64,000 nucleotides of DNA, taken from assembly GCA_029204225.1 (NCBI GenBank), contig MU832181.1, forward strand, positions 1-64,000. The letters are read 5' to 3'. The DNA comes from Diphasiastrum complanatum (lineage: Eukaryota > Streptophyta > Lycopodiopsida > Lycopodiales > Lycopodiaceae). The position numbers and the translations under genes are program-made. Shown here in pieces: positions 34,356 through 45,289 of the stretch (position 1 is its first letter; each line of letters starts with the position of its first letter). The notes below the pieces were generated by a model. It was not told the origin of the DNA. It ran no database searches and saw only the letters and a list, made by a program, of their open reading frames with translations.

Positions 34356-34612
34356 TCTTCACTAATCATGATTAGTGTTAATGATGACACATGTACCAAT
34401 AAAAGAATGATAATTGAGCAGCAATGGTCCATATAACATGGCAAATTGCATAATGCAGATTAAATCAAGAGTGGGACCACAAAATACGCCCCTAATATTA
34501 ACCCTACATTAACTCTACATGGGAGGCTAACTACACCTACTAGACCCAAAATACATGCACCTAATAGCTAGATTACCTACTTCTCGTTCAAAATATTCAA
34601 CCTATACAACTT

Positions 34613-34632
34613 TGTGTGTGTGTGTGTGTGTG

Positions 34633-34677
<45 letters not shown>
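34613..34677. repeat. Compound microsatellite (TG)n(TC)n
   Basis: TG dinucleotides 34613-34635 then TC dinucleotides 34637-34677, about 110 bp before the gene A start codon. Confidence 0.95.
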
Positions 34678-34683
<6 letters not shown>

Positions 34684-34790
34684 AAGCTACCTCCCACTCA
34701 GCTCATTCTCCATATTCAGATAGGCCATCTTCCCTCATTATTATACACTCCCTATCTAAAGCTGAGACACTTTATCTCTTGTCAAAGATC

Positions 34791-36129
34791 ATGAATTCTA
34801 CTCAACCAAGAAGAACAAAGATTCAATTAAGTTCCATTGTTGCACCAATCAAAGACTCCAATGAGCATTGGGTGCCTACGACATTTTCAACTCTTGATTG
34901 GGTTTATATGCAACCCTCTGGTAAAGGAATTCATAGGGTTGCGAAGAGAAAACGTGACAACAAAGAACACCATCAGAAAGGAAGAATTCACGGATTCAAG
35001 ATCGATTGCAATGGAGACTACCTATCCAAAGTGCAACACGTCTACATGCGTCGAGATATTTTATTGGATGCGGCAGTTGCTAATAGAAGTATACTTTCGC
35101 ATTATAAGTCTTACATCTTTGAATGTCTTATACATTCTATTTGTAGATTGATGTTTCTTCATTCTATTTATTTCTCTTGTGCAGACGTTTTTCCTTCAAA
35201 TAGCTTTGACTGGCAGCACGTAAAATCGTTTATGGGAAAGTTCTCTGCGATACATGCAAAATATGGAGAACTAATATATGATGGACTCTTATCTTCTGCT
35301 CTCATTGAAATGGGTGTTTACTTTTACGATCACATGTATGAAGTTCCAAAGAAGAACTTCGAGAGTGCTAAATTATTGCCTCTTTCTGAGCCTACAGTCG
35401 ATTCTCATGATTGGCCTTATATTGATCAACTGACCATCGAATTGACAAAATTTCAACTTGTCAAAGAGAGCCAACACTTGGATCCAAACGTGTTTACACT
35501 AGTGCATGTGTACTTGTCGCTATATTTGTTGCCATATTTTAAAAAATACCTTTTAGAAAAACAAATACATTATAGGAATGGAAAGCAGCAGAATCCTCAT
35601 TGTTGGATAATGTATTTACATCTTGGGACTCAAGGAAAGTAAAACACAAAGGTGATTTAATAAGGTGTGATATTTGTCGTGAGACAATGACAATAAAATA
35701 TCACATTGCACGTCAAACGTGCTCCTTCAGTTTTGTTTACAGGCGGTTCAAGTTTGCTCATGGTCGATGGGACAACTTGGATGCAAAGATGAGACATCAA
35801 GAATCTGAACTACCCATCCATATGCCAAATGATGAAGTGCGAGAAGTCAGTGTCAATAATGATTGGAGTCTAGAAGATGTACGGGCTATGCTTGGATTGA
35901 TATTTATTGATGTGCCCACAAATTTTGTGTTCAGCAGGAGTCAACAAACAAACTGTAGTAACAATAAACGTGTTTCTAGATTTTTTTTAATGGTTGTTGA
36001 ATACATATAAAATGAATCGTAATATTTAAATGTTGGTGTCTGATTTTGCAGATCATGAGATGCACAGAGAAACACCAAAAGTGCGCTTCATTTTTTGATT
36101 CGGTCACTGTAAAAATACATGGACTATGA
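34791..36129 (+). CDS. Gene A: unrecognised multi-exon protein with a CCHC-type zinc motif
   Basis: ATG at 34791 (MNSTQPRRTKIQLSSIVAPI). Proposed exons: 34791-35088, 35185-35489, 35576 to about 35970, and a short last exon from 36052 ending near 36099 or 36129, depending on the donor. Introns of 96 and 86 bp are AT-rich. The second has GTGTTT…ATTATAG borders and removes a frame change. The product starts with a basic region (GIHRVAKRKRDNKEHHQKGR). A middle part holds VFPSNSFDWQHVKSFMGKFS and YDHMYEVPKKNFESAKLLPL. After EWKAAESSLLDNVFTSWDSR comes CDICRETMTIKYHIARQTC, with Cys-x2-Cys-x8-His-x5-Cys spacing, a possible BED-like DNA-binding finger. No stop interrupts the spliced frame, unlike its neighbours. 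The first intron could also be read through. No known family recognised. Confidence 0.5.
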
Positions 36130-36426
36130 GATGCTCTCATGTACTAGCTTTCACTAATATCAATGATCTATATGATGGGATTTCATCACAGAATTAGTTT
36201 TATCATTTACATGTTTGGTGAGTTATGAGCTATAGTTTGGTTTGGTGTGCAATTTCAATGTAAATGTTTCGTCGTGCAATGGATATAGACATTTTTTCAA
36301 AGAAATTATTGATAACAAGTTTTAAAAAAGTGTGGAATTTCATTTTGTGTTTATATTTTTTAATTTACTATTTTTGAAAAATCTAAAGGTTTTTTTTGAA
36401 CCTGTACTATAAAGGAAAAGGCACAC

Positions 36427-36434
36427 TATATAAG
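36427..36434 (+). promoter_or_regulatory. TATA box-like site upstream of gene C
   Basis: TATATAAG, about 200 bp before the ATG at 36632. Suggestive only. Confidence 0.35.
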
Positions 36435-36631
36435 GGTGTGTGGGTTCCCATTTTGCCACTTCATCCTTAGAGTGTCAGAGTTTTTCCTTGTTTCTATTTT
36501 GCACATTGTCATCAAAGAGCTTCAAAAATCGCTTGCTATCAGCTTTCTATGCTCACTCCAGTGCTCACTGCTTTCATTATTGCAATTTCTATGCATTAGT
36601 GCATTTTCACATCTGCATGACAACCTAGTTT

Positions 36632-36962
36632 ATGGAACGTACGAAACAGACAACAAGGAGAAATCCAAGGAAAACCGCATTATTACATCAAGCCACTTTA
36701 GAAGCATTAGAAGCACATGAAAGACTCACTAGAAGTAGGAGTAGGAGTAGGAGTATTAGCATAGAATCATGGGCGGGAGGAATGGAGAATGGAACAAAAT
36801 CTTGAGGAGCAGGTTGTAATAGATGATCCAGCTGACGTTACCTTGGATCAGCAGCAGGAGCAGCAACATCAACAACAGCAAGAACTACAACAACGTCAAG
36901 AACAGATGCAGCAGCAAGAGCAAGAGGAGGAGCAACATCAACAACAATATTTCAAAAAATAA
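36632..36962 (+). pseudogene. Gene C: short RS-repeat and Gln-rich ORF, frame-shifted
   Basis: The first frame (36632-36805, 57 codons) begins MERTKQTTRRNPRKT, continues TRSRSRSRSIS and stops. A second, overlapping frame (ATG 36789, to 36962) encodes EEQVVIDDPADVTL followed by a run of about 30 residues that are mostly Gln and Glu. Read together they look like one basic-then-acidic protein broken by a single frameshift. The N-terminal RTKQTxR matches the start of histone H3 by eye. No domain is recognised; it could be an N-terminal fragment of a larger gene. Confidence 0.3.
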
Positions 36963-36978
36963 GAAAATTAGAAAACTT

Positions 36979-38620
36979 TCATATCCTACCATAATGAATA
37001 GCATTTTCAAACACATGCATATGGAATGGAAATATTTTGCACAAAATCACATTCGCATAAAATTCTTTTACATCAGCTAGTGCTTTCAACAGTGACTCTG
37101 ATTTGATTTCCGATCCTACTATTGGTTTCATTATTTTCGACGCTAACTTAGCAGCATCAGTATGCTCCTCATAGAGTACAACTGCTGCCACCAAAAGTAA
37201 TATGGACTCAAACCCGAAGTAGAAGTCGTTCAAAATAGCGCCTCTTCATTCATAGTAGGCCTGTGGTGCAGACGTTGAGAGTTCAACATCTGAGAGGTGC
37301 TTTGACAATGCTTTGCACTTGACAAGCTCAGTGGGCCCATTAGGAATATACGCATTGTTGAAGCAGAAGATTTAGTTGTCTAGAAATTGTCCAGTGTAGT
37401 GAGCAAGGGACACATCTTGCCTTTGCTCTATTCGGACCTCACGAGAACCTCCTCCTCTCAATGCAAAACTGTCAATCTCCACTTCATACTGCATTACATT
37501 GTATAAGAATGTTGAATTCCTAGCAAAGAATGGACAACTCCTAAATCAGTCATGTCAAATTCCTTTGACAGAAGGCTTCATATTTGTGCTTAATGAACAT
37601 GGCTGTAGACCATCTAGAATAATCTATGAAAGTGATAAAATAGATTGCATCTCGTAATGACGAAGTTGGCATTGGACCACAAAGATCGCTATGTACAAGA
37701 TCCAATACATGCTTTGTTTTGAAAGAATGTGATTTTGGAAACTTGCTTCTAGAGTGCTTCCCATAGATGCATGATTCACAAAAAAAAGCTTTCCTATCTA
37801 ATGAATTAAAAAATGGGAATAAACATCGATGAGAATATTTGTTGACAACAAACTTGCCTGAGATCCAACATCCTCTTCCTCGGTTGTTGCAAGGGCAATT
37901 CCTTGGCCTTTGTATGGCATCTCAGTTGCGCCAACTGGGACTTTCCCAAATGGTTTTTGCTCAACCACTGGTGGTTGTAGAGTCTTCAGTTCACACAATA
38001 CTTTTGCCAAAGCTTGCTCGGTAGTATCTGTGTCGTCTCCAATAAGTTGTCGAAATGTATCATCTGACATGGAGTGGTCAAAAGTGGTAGTGCCATTTTG
38101 CAATCTCACTAATCCTGCCAACATCTCATCCTCTCGTAAGCCGAGGATATGTTGCAAGTCATGTAGAAACAAATATTCTTGCCTATTAATTATCACTGGG
38201 GCAAGGTCACATATTTGCAGCATCTGATCGGTGTCGTCGACATTCTCCAGTTGAGTAGATGTTGATGCCACTAAACATATCTACATTGCAAGCAGTTCTT
38301 CCTTCTCGGGGGTTAATTTCTCTTTTGCTCCTTGCACTTCCATTTCACTGACCTTCACACTAGGATCATGTTCAACGGTATCTGCAGGAAATTCATTCAA
38401 CAAAAACATCACAATAATTTCACCTGACAAGAAATTCTTTCCTATACTTTTGAGATTAAAATTTATTTGTTGATCACGGGTTAACTCCAACAAGTGGTCA
38501 TTCCCCATGTGGTTGATAAATATGTTTCTATCTGATTTCCATATACATGTTAGCAAATTATACGGAATCCAAAAAATATCATAGCCAGGAATTCTTACCG
38601 AGTAATGCATCAAGTTCTCT
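36979..38620 (-). pseudogene. Gene D: unrecognised protein relic, interrupted by a Copia fragment
   Basis: Three minus-strand blocks. 38281-38620: FRFCEYIEENLMHYSVRIPG … FLSGEIIVMFLLNEFPADTV. 37798-38271: DDTDQMLQICDLAPVIINRQ, YLFLHDLQHILGLREDEMLA, SDDTFRQLIGDDTDTTEQAL. 36979-37495: MQYEVEIDSFALRGGGSREV … IMKPIVGSEIKSESLLKALA. Only one stop separates the first two blocks; the last block holds two in-frame stops. Between blocks two and three sits a Copia piece (37505-37800). The composition is clearly protein-like, but I recognise no family. Position and orientation suggest it follows gene B in the same element. Confidence 0.4.
37505..37800 (-). pseudogene. Copia integrase plus RT fragment
   Basis: The minus strand encodes CESCIYGKHSRSKFPKSHSF (HHCC zinc region), LVHSDLCGPMPTSSL (first catalytic Asp) and FIDYSRWSTAMFIKHK. 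It then jumps into DMTDLGVVHSLLGIQ, the Copia RT motif 'FEMxDLGxLxYFLGI'. The jump shows a large internal deletion. Confidence 0.8.
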
Positions 38621-39029
38621 TCTATATACTCACAAAATCGAAAGCTTCACTATTTCCCCATAGAGTTGCTAGGGTATCTATTCTGGCAGTAAACATAGCA
38701 TTGATGCGATCTATTTGATCGAAAAATGTTGTGCCGCCCAATAGATTTGCCAACTTTGCCTTTGAAGGTTGCATTGCGATGCAATGATACAATATGAAAG
38801 ACTAACAAAACGAGCGCAAGTGCAAAGTATCTAAACGAAACTAAGAAAACCAGGAGGAAGAAAAATATGTGCGCTTCAAAATGAGATAAATTGGTCTTAT
38901 ATAGGGAAAAGTTTTTCAAAAAATAGACATGATTATAAAATTGCACCAAATAAAGTCTATTTATAATAATTAAGTAAATTATCCTACCATACTTCAAAAC
39001 AATGTAATATTCCCAACAGATTCTATTTA

Positions 39030-41010
39030 CTCATTGTTTGCTATTTGTGAAATGTCGTCCTCTTCATTGGATGTTCCTTGTCGAGGTTCCCACAGCTTTC
39101 CTACACGAACCCGAGACATCCTCTATTTCCTATGCCTTGCATTAGCTGTGGATGATTGCCAAGCTGCTCTTTTAGCTAAATTTGAGGAAGAGATTATTGA
39201 ACTCAACCCTAGATTTCGTGTGTCCTCGATGTTTTGTCTGCTCAAAACTCCTCTATTAAACCATTGAAATATCTATACCAATGCATTGCTAAGACCTTTA
39301 CCTCGGCCATGTCTTGAATTTTTGAAATATGCAGCCTTGGCCCTGTAATGATTCTTCTCCATCCCTTGGGTGTTCCAAATAGCCAAGGATCCATATGTCT
39401 TAAAAAACCAAGGTCCATGAGCGTACAAAATGTGTTGTTAGCAATAAAATCTAATTAGTGAAATTCACTTGGATAGAACTTACAAAGAGAAAAGAAAGAC
39501 AAAACACTCACCATATAATGAGTGATGTGTGTTTCTCCCCATTCATCAATCATCAATCGAGTGAATGCTTGTACTTCTGTCTGATATCGCCATACGGGGA
39601 TCTGAATTCACACAGTCTCTTCCAATACTCCCATTGAAGACTACTTTCTCGTCCAGTATGATTTGACAAGAAATGTCTTGCTTTTGTGCCTCCCATGTAA
39701 ACTTTTGCCCGCAAGTCCCGAGTTTTTCCACTCAACTCAATGCCCTTGAAAAGATTCACATGGCCCCCATGTAATCCCATTTCTGATAAAACTATCTCTA
39801 GATTTTGAATGCTAACATCCGCTCGTGATTTGGATTGCATATTCCATCCATAGCAACAATGCAATTATAACAACTTGTCCAATATCCACAATTTACCATG
39901 CATCATGCAAAAATGGACTCTTTCAAGAGGAATATCTAATACGGGACTCCAAGCTTTGTCTAGATTGTGTATGTTTGGTGGAACTCGTTGGTTGCAATGC
40001 AAGACACCTTTATTTTGGCCACTTTCGAACATAAAATACATGCAAAAATGTTTGGCATTCGCACCGAGCCTGCAACAAAACATGAATTTTAGGGTCTTCA
40101 AATCAGCAGCTAAGTGCCATTCCACAGTAAAGCTTTGCCCTTCAACACTTAGCAATTCACCTCCATTTTGTGCAAGGATTACTTTAGATATCTTGCATCG
40201 TTCAAATACCCATTTCAACACATTGTGAGTATGAACTTTGAATGCAACTATCCACCATATATGATTTTCAAATTGCACACTAAATTGATTGGGCTCACTT
40301 TCATTCCAATTGTTGTAATGCTTGGTTCATCAACGTGAGTGTGACACGTTCAAGTTTGCGACCTTTTACGATCTCCGCTCATCCAACTTAATGACAAATA
40401 TAACTTTGCCTCTAGAATCTGCAACATTAAATTCATACACAAATGAATTTTTGCTGACAAGAAATAGAAAAATAAGAATTGAAATTGTTGTAAAACGAAC
40501 TAGCCATCTCTTTTGACATCATAATGTCGTATCATCATTGCTTGGACCTTTTCCAGATCCAAAAATATATTGTTGTATTGGTTATAATGAAAACGATGAT
40601 AGATCCCTTTTTCTTGCTGGATATTGTAAAAGTATCCTCAATATAGAAGAATTCACCTAATTCATTTTCTAATAAGTTGCATTCTTGTTTCGTAGATTGA
40701 AGCAGATAATATTTGATGTCATTTCAATCCCTTATGGTCAGATTTCTTTGTATTTTTTTTCAATGCTCTATATCCTCTTCGACTCACACCTCCTTGATCA
40801 CATGCATAAACTATCTCTCTTACATTTGGATTCGTTGGTAGCAAGTCTTCTTGCAATCTTTAAACGAAATGAATCACTCGTGTCATTTTCCACGATCTGC
40901 ATCAAATCTTTACCCTTCATGAAATGCTTCATATGTTTGGTGCTATGGAAATTTTCTCCAACCATGTTTTCAAGAACTCTTTCGTCAATCTCTTACGTCT
41001 TTTACTAGCA
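39030..41010 (-). pseudogene. Gene B: transposase-like protein of an unnamed plant family, decayed
   Basis: Minus-strand blocks in order: KHMKHFMKGKDLMQIVENDT; VREIVYACDQGGVSRRGYRA; NNIFLDLEKVQAMMIRHYDV; GKVIFVIKLDE and ERVTLTLMNQAL; NQFSVQFENHIWWIVAFKV; WHLAADLKTLKFMFCCRLGA with a NAKHFCMY zinc-like stretch; DIPLERVHFCMMHGKL; VLSEMGLHGGHVNLFKG; THITHYM, then a GTGAGT donor and HILYAHGPWFFKTYGSLAIW with TQGMEKNHYRAKAAYFKN. At least five frameshifts or stops. The 'ADLKTLxxxxxxxGANAKxxCxYC' and 'STQGMEKSHYxARxAYF' patterns recall uncharacterised RNase H-fold-like proteins of non-flowering plants, from memory only. The name transposase is inference. Confidence 0.55.
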
Positions 41011-41056
41011 CTACCACCTAGTGTCAGAACATCGTTTTCGGCCTCACCATCATTAC

Positions 41057-41082
41057 GGCCCTTTTTGAACTCAAAAAGGGCC
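41057..41082. repeat. Right boundary palindrome
   Basis: The same stem as at 34330, preceded by TTAC. To its right TTAATCATAATTAGTTTAAT resembles the sequence to the right of the left palindrome. Confidence 0.85.
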
Positions 41083-41334
41083 CCTTCCTTGCCTAAACAA
41101 GTTTCTTAATCATAATTAGTTTAATGCTAATCCATTCTATGTGGCACCTTTACCATGGGTTACCGCATAGAGTGAGCATAAGCTAACTCTAAGATCTATT
41201 TTCATAGGCTTTTGTAGATTTGTTGCATAGATTATACTAGGATAGCCTTAGAGTAGTACAAGGCCTTTCATTGAATGTCGTTCCAAAATACAACAAATAG
41301 GCCCTAGGCATGACACAACCCTCATACAACACTC

Positions 41335-41850
41335 ATGCCATGCTCATTTCAAACTAACATTAAGCCAAATTTGTTATTGAAGAACATTATGTCAAAGTTT
41401 ACTATTTCTTCTTGGACCTTGGACATTTTCAAGATGGGAACAAAATATCACTTGCATGTGAAGTTAGAGAAGGAATATTCCACAACCAAAACTGCATGGG
41501 GTGTTAACTTGAACTCATATGAAATGCATTGTTGGAGGTTAGAAGACATGAAGAATATCGAGCTATGGGTACAAGGTGATTTGTACCCACCTAATCCATT
41601 GTCAAATATTTCTCCTCAATTTTGTGATGTACATAGTTTGTTAAGGTTCGTTGGTGATGGTGCCAATGGACTTCTTGTCTACTGTAGAGTTATGGATTCT
41701 TGAAGAATACAAGTTGAAATGTTAGCAAATAGTGCAAACATTCATACCTTGAACATGAACGAGCAATTAAAATCATTGCAAGAAACAAATCAGACATTGT
41801 CTAAAGAGATGACATATCTAAAAGGTCACTAGAATTGCAATCTTCAAATA
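41335..41850 (+). other. Unrecognised ORF with coiled-coil-like tail
   Basis: A plus frame to 41703 encodes MGTKYHLHVKLEKEYSTTKT and ELWVQGDLYPPNPLSNISPQ. A +1 shift after the stop continues as EMLANSANIHTLNMNEQLKS LQETNQTLSKEM, a likely coiled coil. It looks like a decayed gene. The long frame opens at a CTCATG region with a usable ATG at about 41338. Family unknown. Confidence 0.3.
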
Positions 41851-41869
41851 TTAGGGAGGGATGCTTAGA

Positions 41870-43880
41870 ACCATTGGTCATGATAGGGGATTTTGTTGAA
41901 TTTTGAGATATGGTTTTGGACCCCACATGATGTCTCAAAATTGCAAAATAAAAAACCCTTGTGCTACTTCTCCTTTTTTGGGTATTTGTGGATTCCTAGT
42001 GCAGAGAAGACTATGGAGAATAACTAGACTATATACAGGACTAGAATATCAACTAGACTTTTTCACTGGCGGAGTATGGATAGCATCAATCTTGATTACA
42101 TAATTAATTTTCTGGATACAAACCATTTCCATGTGTCAATAGTGGGACCAATTGATATAGAATATGAATATTTAAATTCTCTTGACTCCATGTGGATATC
42201 TTTTAAGATCTATATAGATTTATTTCTCATAAGTGGTGTGTACTATAACAAATAAAGAATTTTAAGGATAAGCTGCGTATGTAGATGTGTTATGGTATTC
42301 ATATTTTGTATCCCTTGGTTCCACTATTGATACATGGAAATAATTCGTATCCATATTCATCGCGCTAGTGAGAAAGTCTAAGTGGCTTCCCACTCCATGA
42401 GGTAGACTAAACCTTGACTTATAATTTAGGTCTAAAAAATCTCAATCCTTCTAGGACTTGGGGTATGTGGGATTGTGGTCTTCAGACAACCATTATGGGC
42501 CCTTGCGCACTTCATGCTTTTAAAGAGGACCTTAAATTATTGGGCAAGATCTTGTCTTCCTGAATTGTCACAAACTTTTTTTGTTTTTTTGGGGGGGAGG
42601 GGGGGTGTTGTTTGGGGTGTGTTGGGGTTTGTAAACATTTTGATGGGTTCTCAATAGCCACCCTCATGGTTTTTGAGGTTGCGCTTCTTGAATCCAAGAT
42701 GTCTAGCTATTACTGCTTGTTAAAGACAACTTTGGATTGTTGGGCTCAAGATGATGGCTTGGACAATTGCTCACTAGTGACCTAAAGGGGGGTCTTGAAA
42801 AATCTTGACCGAATGTATGGCTCTGAAAATTTTGGAGTTTTGGAGTTGTGCAAGCCTAGGACTCTCAAGCCTATCTCGAACCTTTCATAGCTCTTTCAAA
42901 AGGGCCTTGAGCCATCAAGCTGAAGGTTATTTTGCCTTGCCTATTTAAAAAGGTGCATTGTCCCTCTTTCTTCCTATGTTGAATCAACTTTGTACCTACA
43001 CAAGGTGTCCTTATTGTATGTCATGGTCAAACACAAGATTTTGGCTCATCATTTTGGCATTTGTTGCCCTCTTCAAAAATATTCTGTCTTCTTGGTATTA
43101 AGATCTCTCGTCTATTATGGATGTAGTCCAAGGCTTTTTCTCTAGGGTCTTTGGGATGAATATAGTCAAACACAAGGGGTTTCAAGATTTTACCAAATTT
43201 TTTAAATGCTCCAGCCTTATGCAAGAGTCATAGGACAAGGTTCAAACCGTTGGGCCTTTCCTTGTAGATTTGGACTCAAGATTTATATTATGAGAGTTTT
43301 ATCCATGAATTTTGACAAAGCGAGTTAAAATTCAAGGGATCTCAAAAGCTGACCCAAGACGTTGGCTGCGCCAACCGTTGGCAATAGGGTTAGGAGTGAG
43401 GCTCATGATATTTGGGTCAAGCAGTTGGTTTTGTAGATTGTGTTTCAAGGATTGGGAGGCGACCCTAGTATCCAAGTCAATATGTTGGCTCCTCCAAATC
43501 AAAGACACGATTTAGGTCTCAAGATTTCAAAACTCCATCTACATTTGTATTACATGCACATCACTTTCTAAGGCTGCCATAACCTCAAGATTTGGACCAA
43601 AAAGGCGACTTTTAAAGGCTTTAAGTTGGCTCGTGTTGTCTGACTTATGATTTAAGGATATTTTGGTGATAAAGACTTACAAGGGATCTCTAGGGGGTAT
43701 TCTGCCATGTTGGGTAGAACCTTAGCTCATGTGCAAGGTTGTTCATGAGTCAATATCTTGAAGCTTCACTTGGGTGGTTTCATGCAATTTCTGTTAGAAA
43801 TCCCATCATCAAATTTGGTCATTGCCAACACACAACAAGGTGATGGATGCTTTGCTCTCATTGGACACACTAAATATGGG
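41870..43880. other. Gene-free stretch, possibly degraded gypsy interior
   Basis: No domain recognised. Phrases such as GGTCTCAAGATTT and GGACTCAAGATTTA recur between 42360 and 43520. A run of G (42590-42606) is present. Confidence 0.3.
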
Positions 43881-43894
43881 TGTCTGTACCCACC

Positions 43895-45220
43895 ATTGCG
43901 TCAAAGTGGCACAAAGTTTCCTTGTGGCTTGTTAGGGCACTTGACAATTTTGTAATTCTGTCCACATCCAGAGCATTTAATGGGAGCTCTGAATCCAGTA
44001 CCACGAAGCTGGTTTGCATAGATTGGTATCAACTCACCATTCGCTCCATCTATGAAATGCATTGGAATAGAGTCATGTGCTTCCTCCTCGAGATAGTAGC
44101 GTTCTTCGGTCACCTCGACCATATTCAACTGGTAGTGAGATTTGGTGTTGGGCATACTGCTTGGTTCTGTAGATTATATCGGCAGTCATTTGTGTCATGA
44201 TTGTTCATGTTGCAAATATGATAGTATCATGCAAGCCGCTCTAACATTTGTCTCAACTGTGGACATTCATTCCCCGTGTGGTTGCCAGTGCAGTGTGGAC
44301 ACCAAGTGGTCTCTCTTTTAGGGTGTGCGTGGGTGGGTCTAGGTTGCAAGCCTTTCAGCTTCTGATCGACGACCGTAGTAAGGTCAGTGGAGAGCTTTTT
44401 GAGTTGCTCATTGCTCTGGGTGTGCAGACTCTCTATGGCGGATATGATTGTGTTGGTACTATTGGCCATATAGGTGGAAGCATCATTATGAAGATTATCA
44501 TTACGTTTGGCTCATCATTTCTTTCGACTTCTTCTCTCATCGTCTGAGTTATTAGAGTCAGAGCTAGCGCTTTAACTGTCATTGACTCTTTTGATGGCTT
44601 CGGTGCAAGCCGCTTGAAAAGAGACATACTTGTCTTGTCTTTTCATCTGCTGTCTGATTTCCTTGGGTAGTCCTACCATGAACCATGTCATGACGCTATG
44701 GTCTGTGACACTCTCATGGTCACAACCTCCACGTAATCTTTTGATCCGTTCCATATAGTCACGCAGTGACTCGTTCTTCTTGTCCATGCGGATTCGTCCT
44801 AGTTGTAGGAAGAGATCAGAAAGGAAACGGGTCATCTTGAAGCGAATGATGAACTCGGCTTGTAAGATATTCTAGTCATCACGTTTATTCTACTCCGATT
44901 AAAATACCAATCTTTCGCAGTATCGGTTATGCACATGTTGAATATCTCAACAACTCTTGCGAGCTGTCGTTTTCCTAGGCTCTACACGCTTGGACGTAGA
45001 TTTGTAGAAATCGTCACAAATCTCCCTTTCCATCAAACCTTGGGAGGTCAATTTTGGAAAAGTTTTTGACGACACGAGGTGCGAATGGCCTAGGATTATC
45101 CATCACTGGTGGATCTATGTTAACGTTTTTGTTGCCTATTTCAATCGGTACGTTAATGAATTCCTCTAGATCTGGAAAATCCAAATTTGGTAATCTCCTA
45201 CTGGATCTGAGATGCATACA
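43895..45220 (-). pseudogene. Ty3/gypsy Gag relic with zinc knuckles
   Basis: Minus-strand blocks: an N-terminal MHLRSSRRLPNLDFPDLEEF then KIDLPRFDGKGDL (45014-45217). A Retrotrans_gag-like core, LGRIRMDKKNESLRDYMERI and MVGLPKEIRQQMK (44572-44835). A knuckle WCPHCTGNHTGNECP (Cys-x2-Cys-x3-His-x4-Cys) at 44227-44469. A second, CSGCGQNYKIVKC, has Tyr in place of the His ligand (about 43940). Frame changes separate the blocks. It is the gag of the element whose primer site and LTR edge lie at 46211-46237. Confidence 0.8.
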
Positions 45221-45289
45221 CCGAAATGGATTGCAGGGCTATTTTTGGTGTTGTATGTTTTCAAATTTTCAGCTATTTTTGTAGATTTT

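Larger units (their letters stand above)
34330..41082. mobile_element. Putative palindrome-bounded multigene DNA element
   Basis: Two near-identical 26-bp palindromes (34330-34355 and 41057-41082), both preceded by TTA, bound 6.75 kb. Inside are genes A and C (plus) and genes D and B (minus), pointing inward from the two ends. B is a transposase-like family with a second relic at 52.9 kb, also with a related GGGCCCTTTT motif on its upstream side. This is the arrangement of a DNA transposon with convergent genes. Against it, similarity between the two ends continues in direct orientation to the right of each palindrome. The right palindrome could therefore be the left end of another copy. A Copia fragment lies within gene D. 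The unit is inference; the palindromes and ORFs are directly visible. Confidence 0.45.

Noticed and set aside
34330-41082. Helitron
   Set aside because: Terminal hairpins fit superficially, but there is no 5' TC or 3' CTRR end and no Rep/helicase; both ends carry the hairpin.
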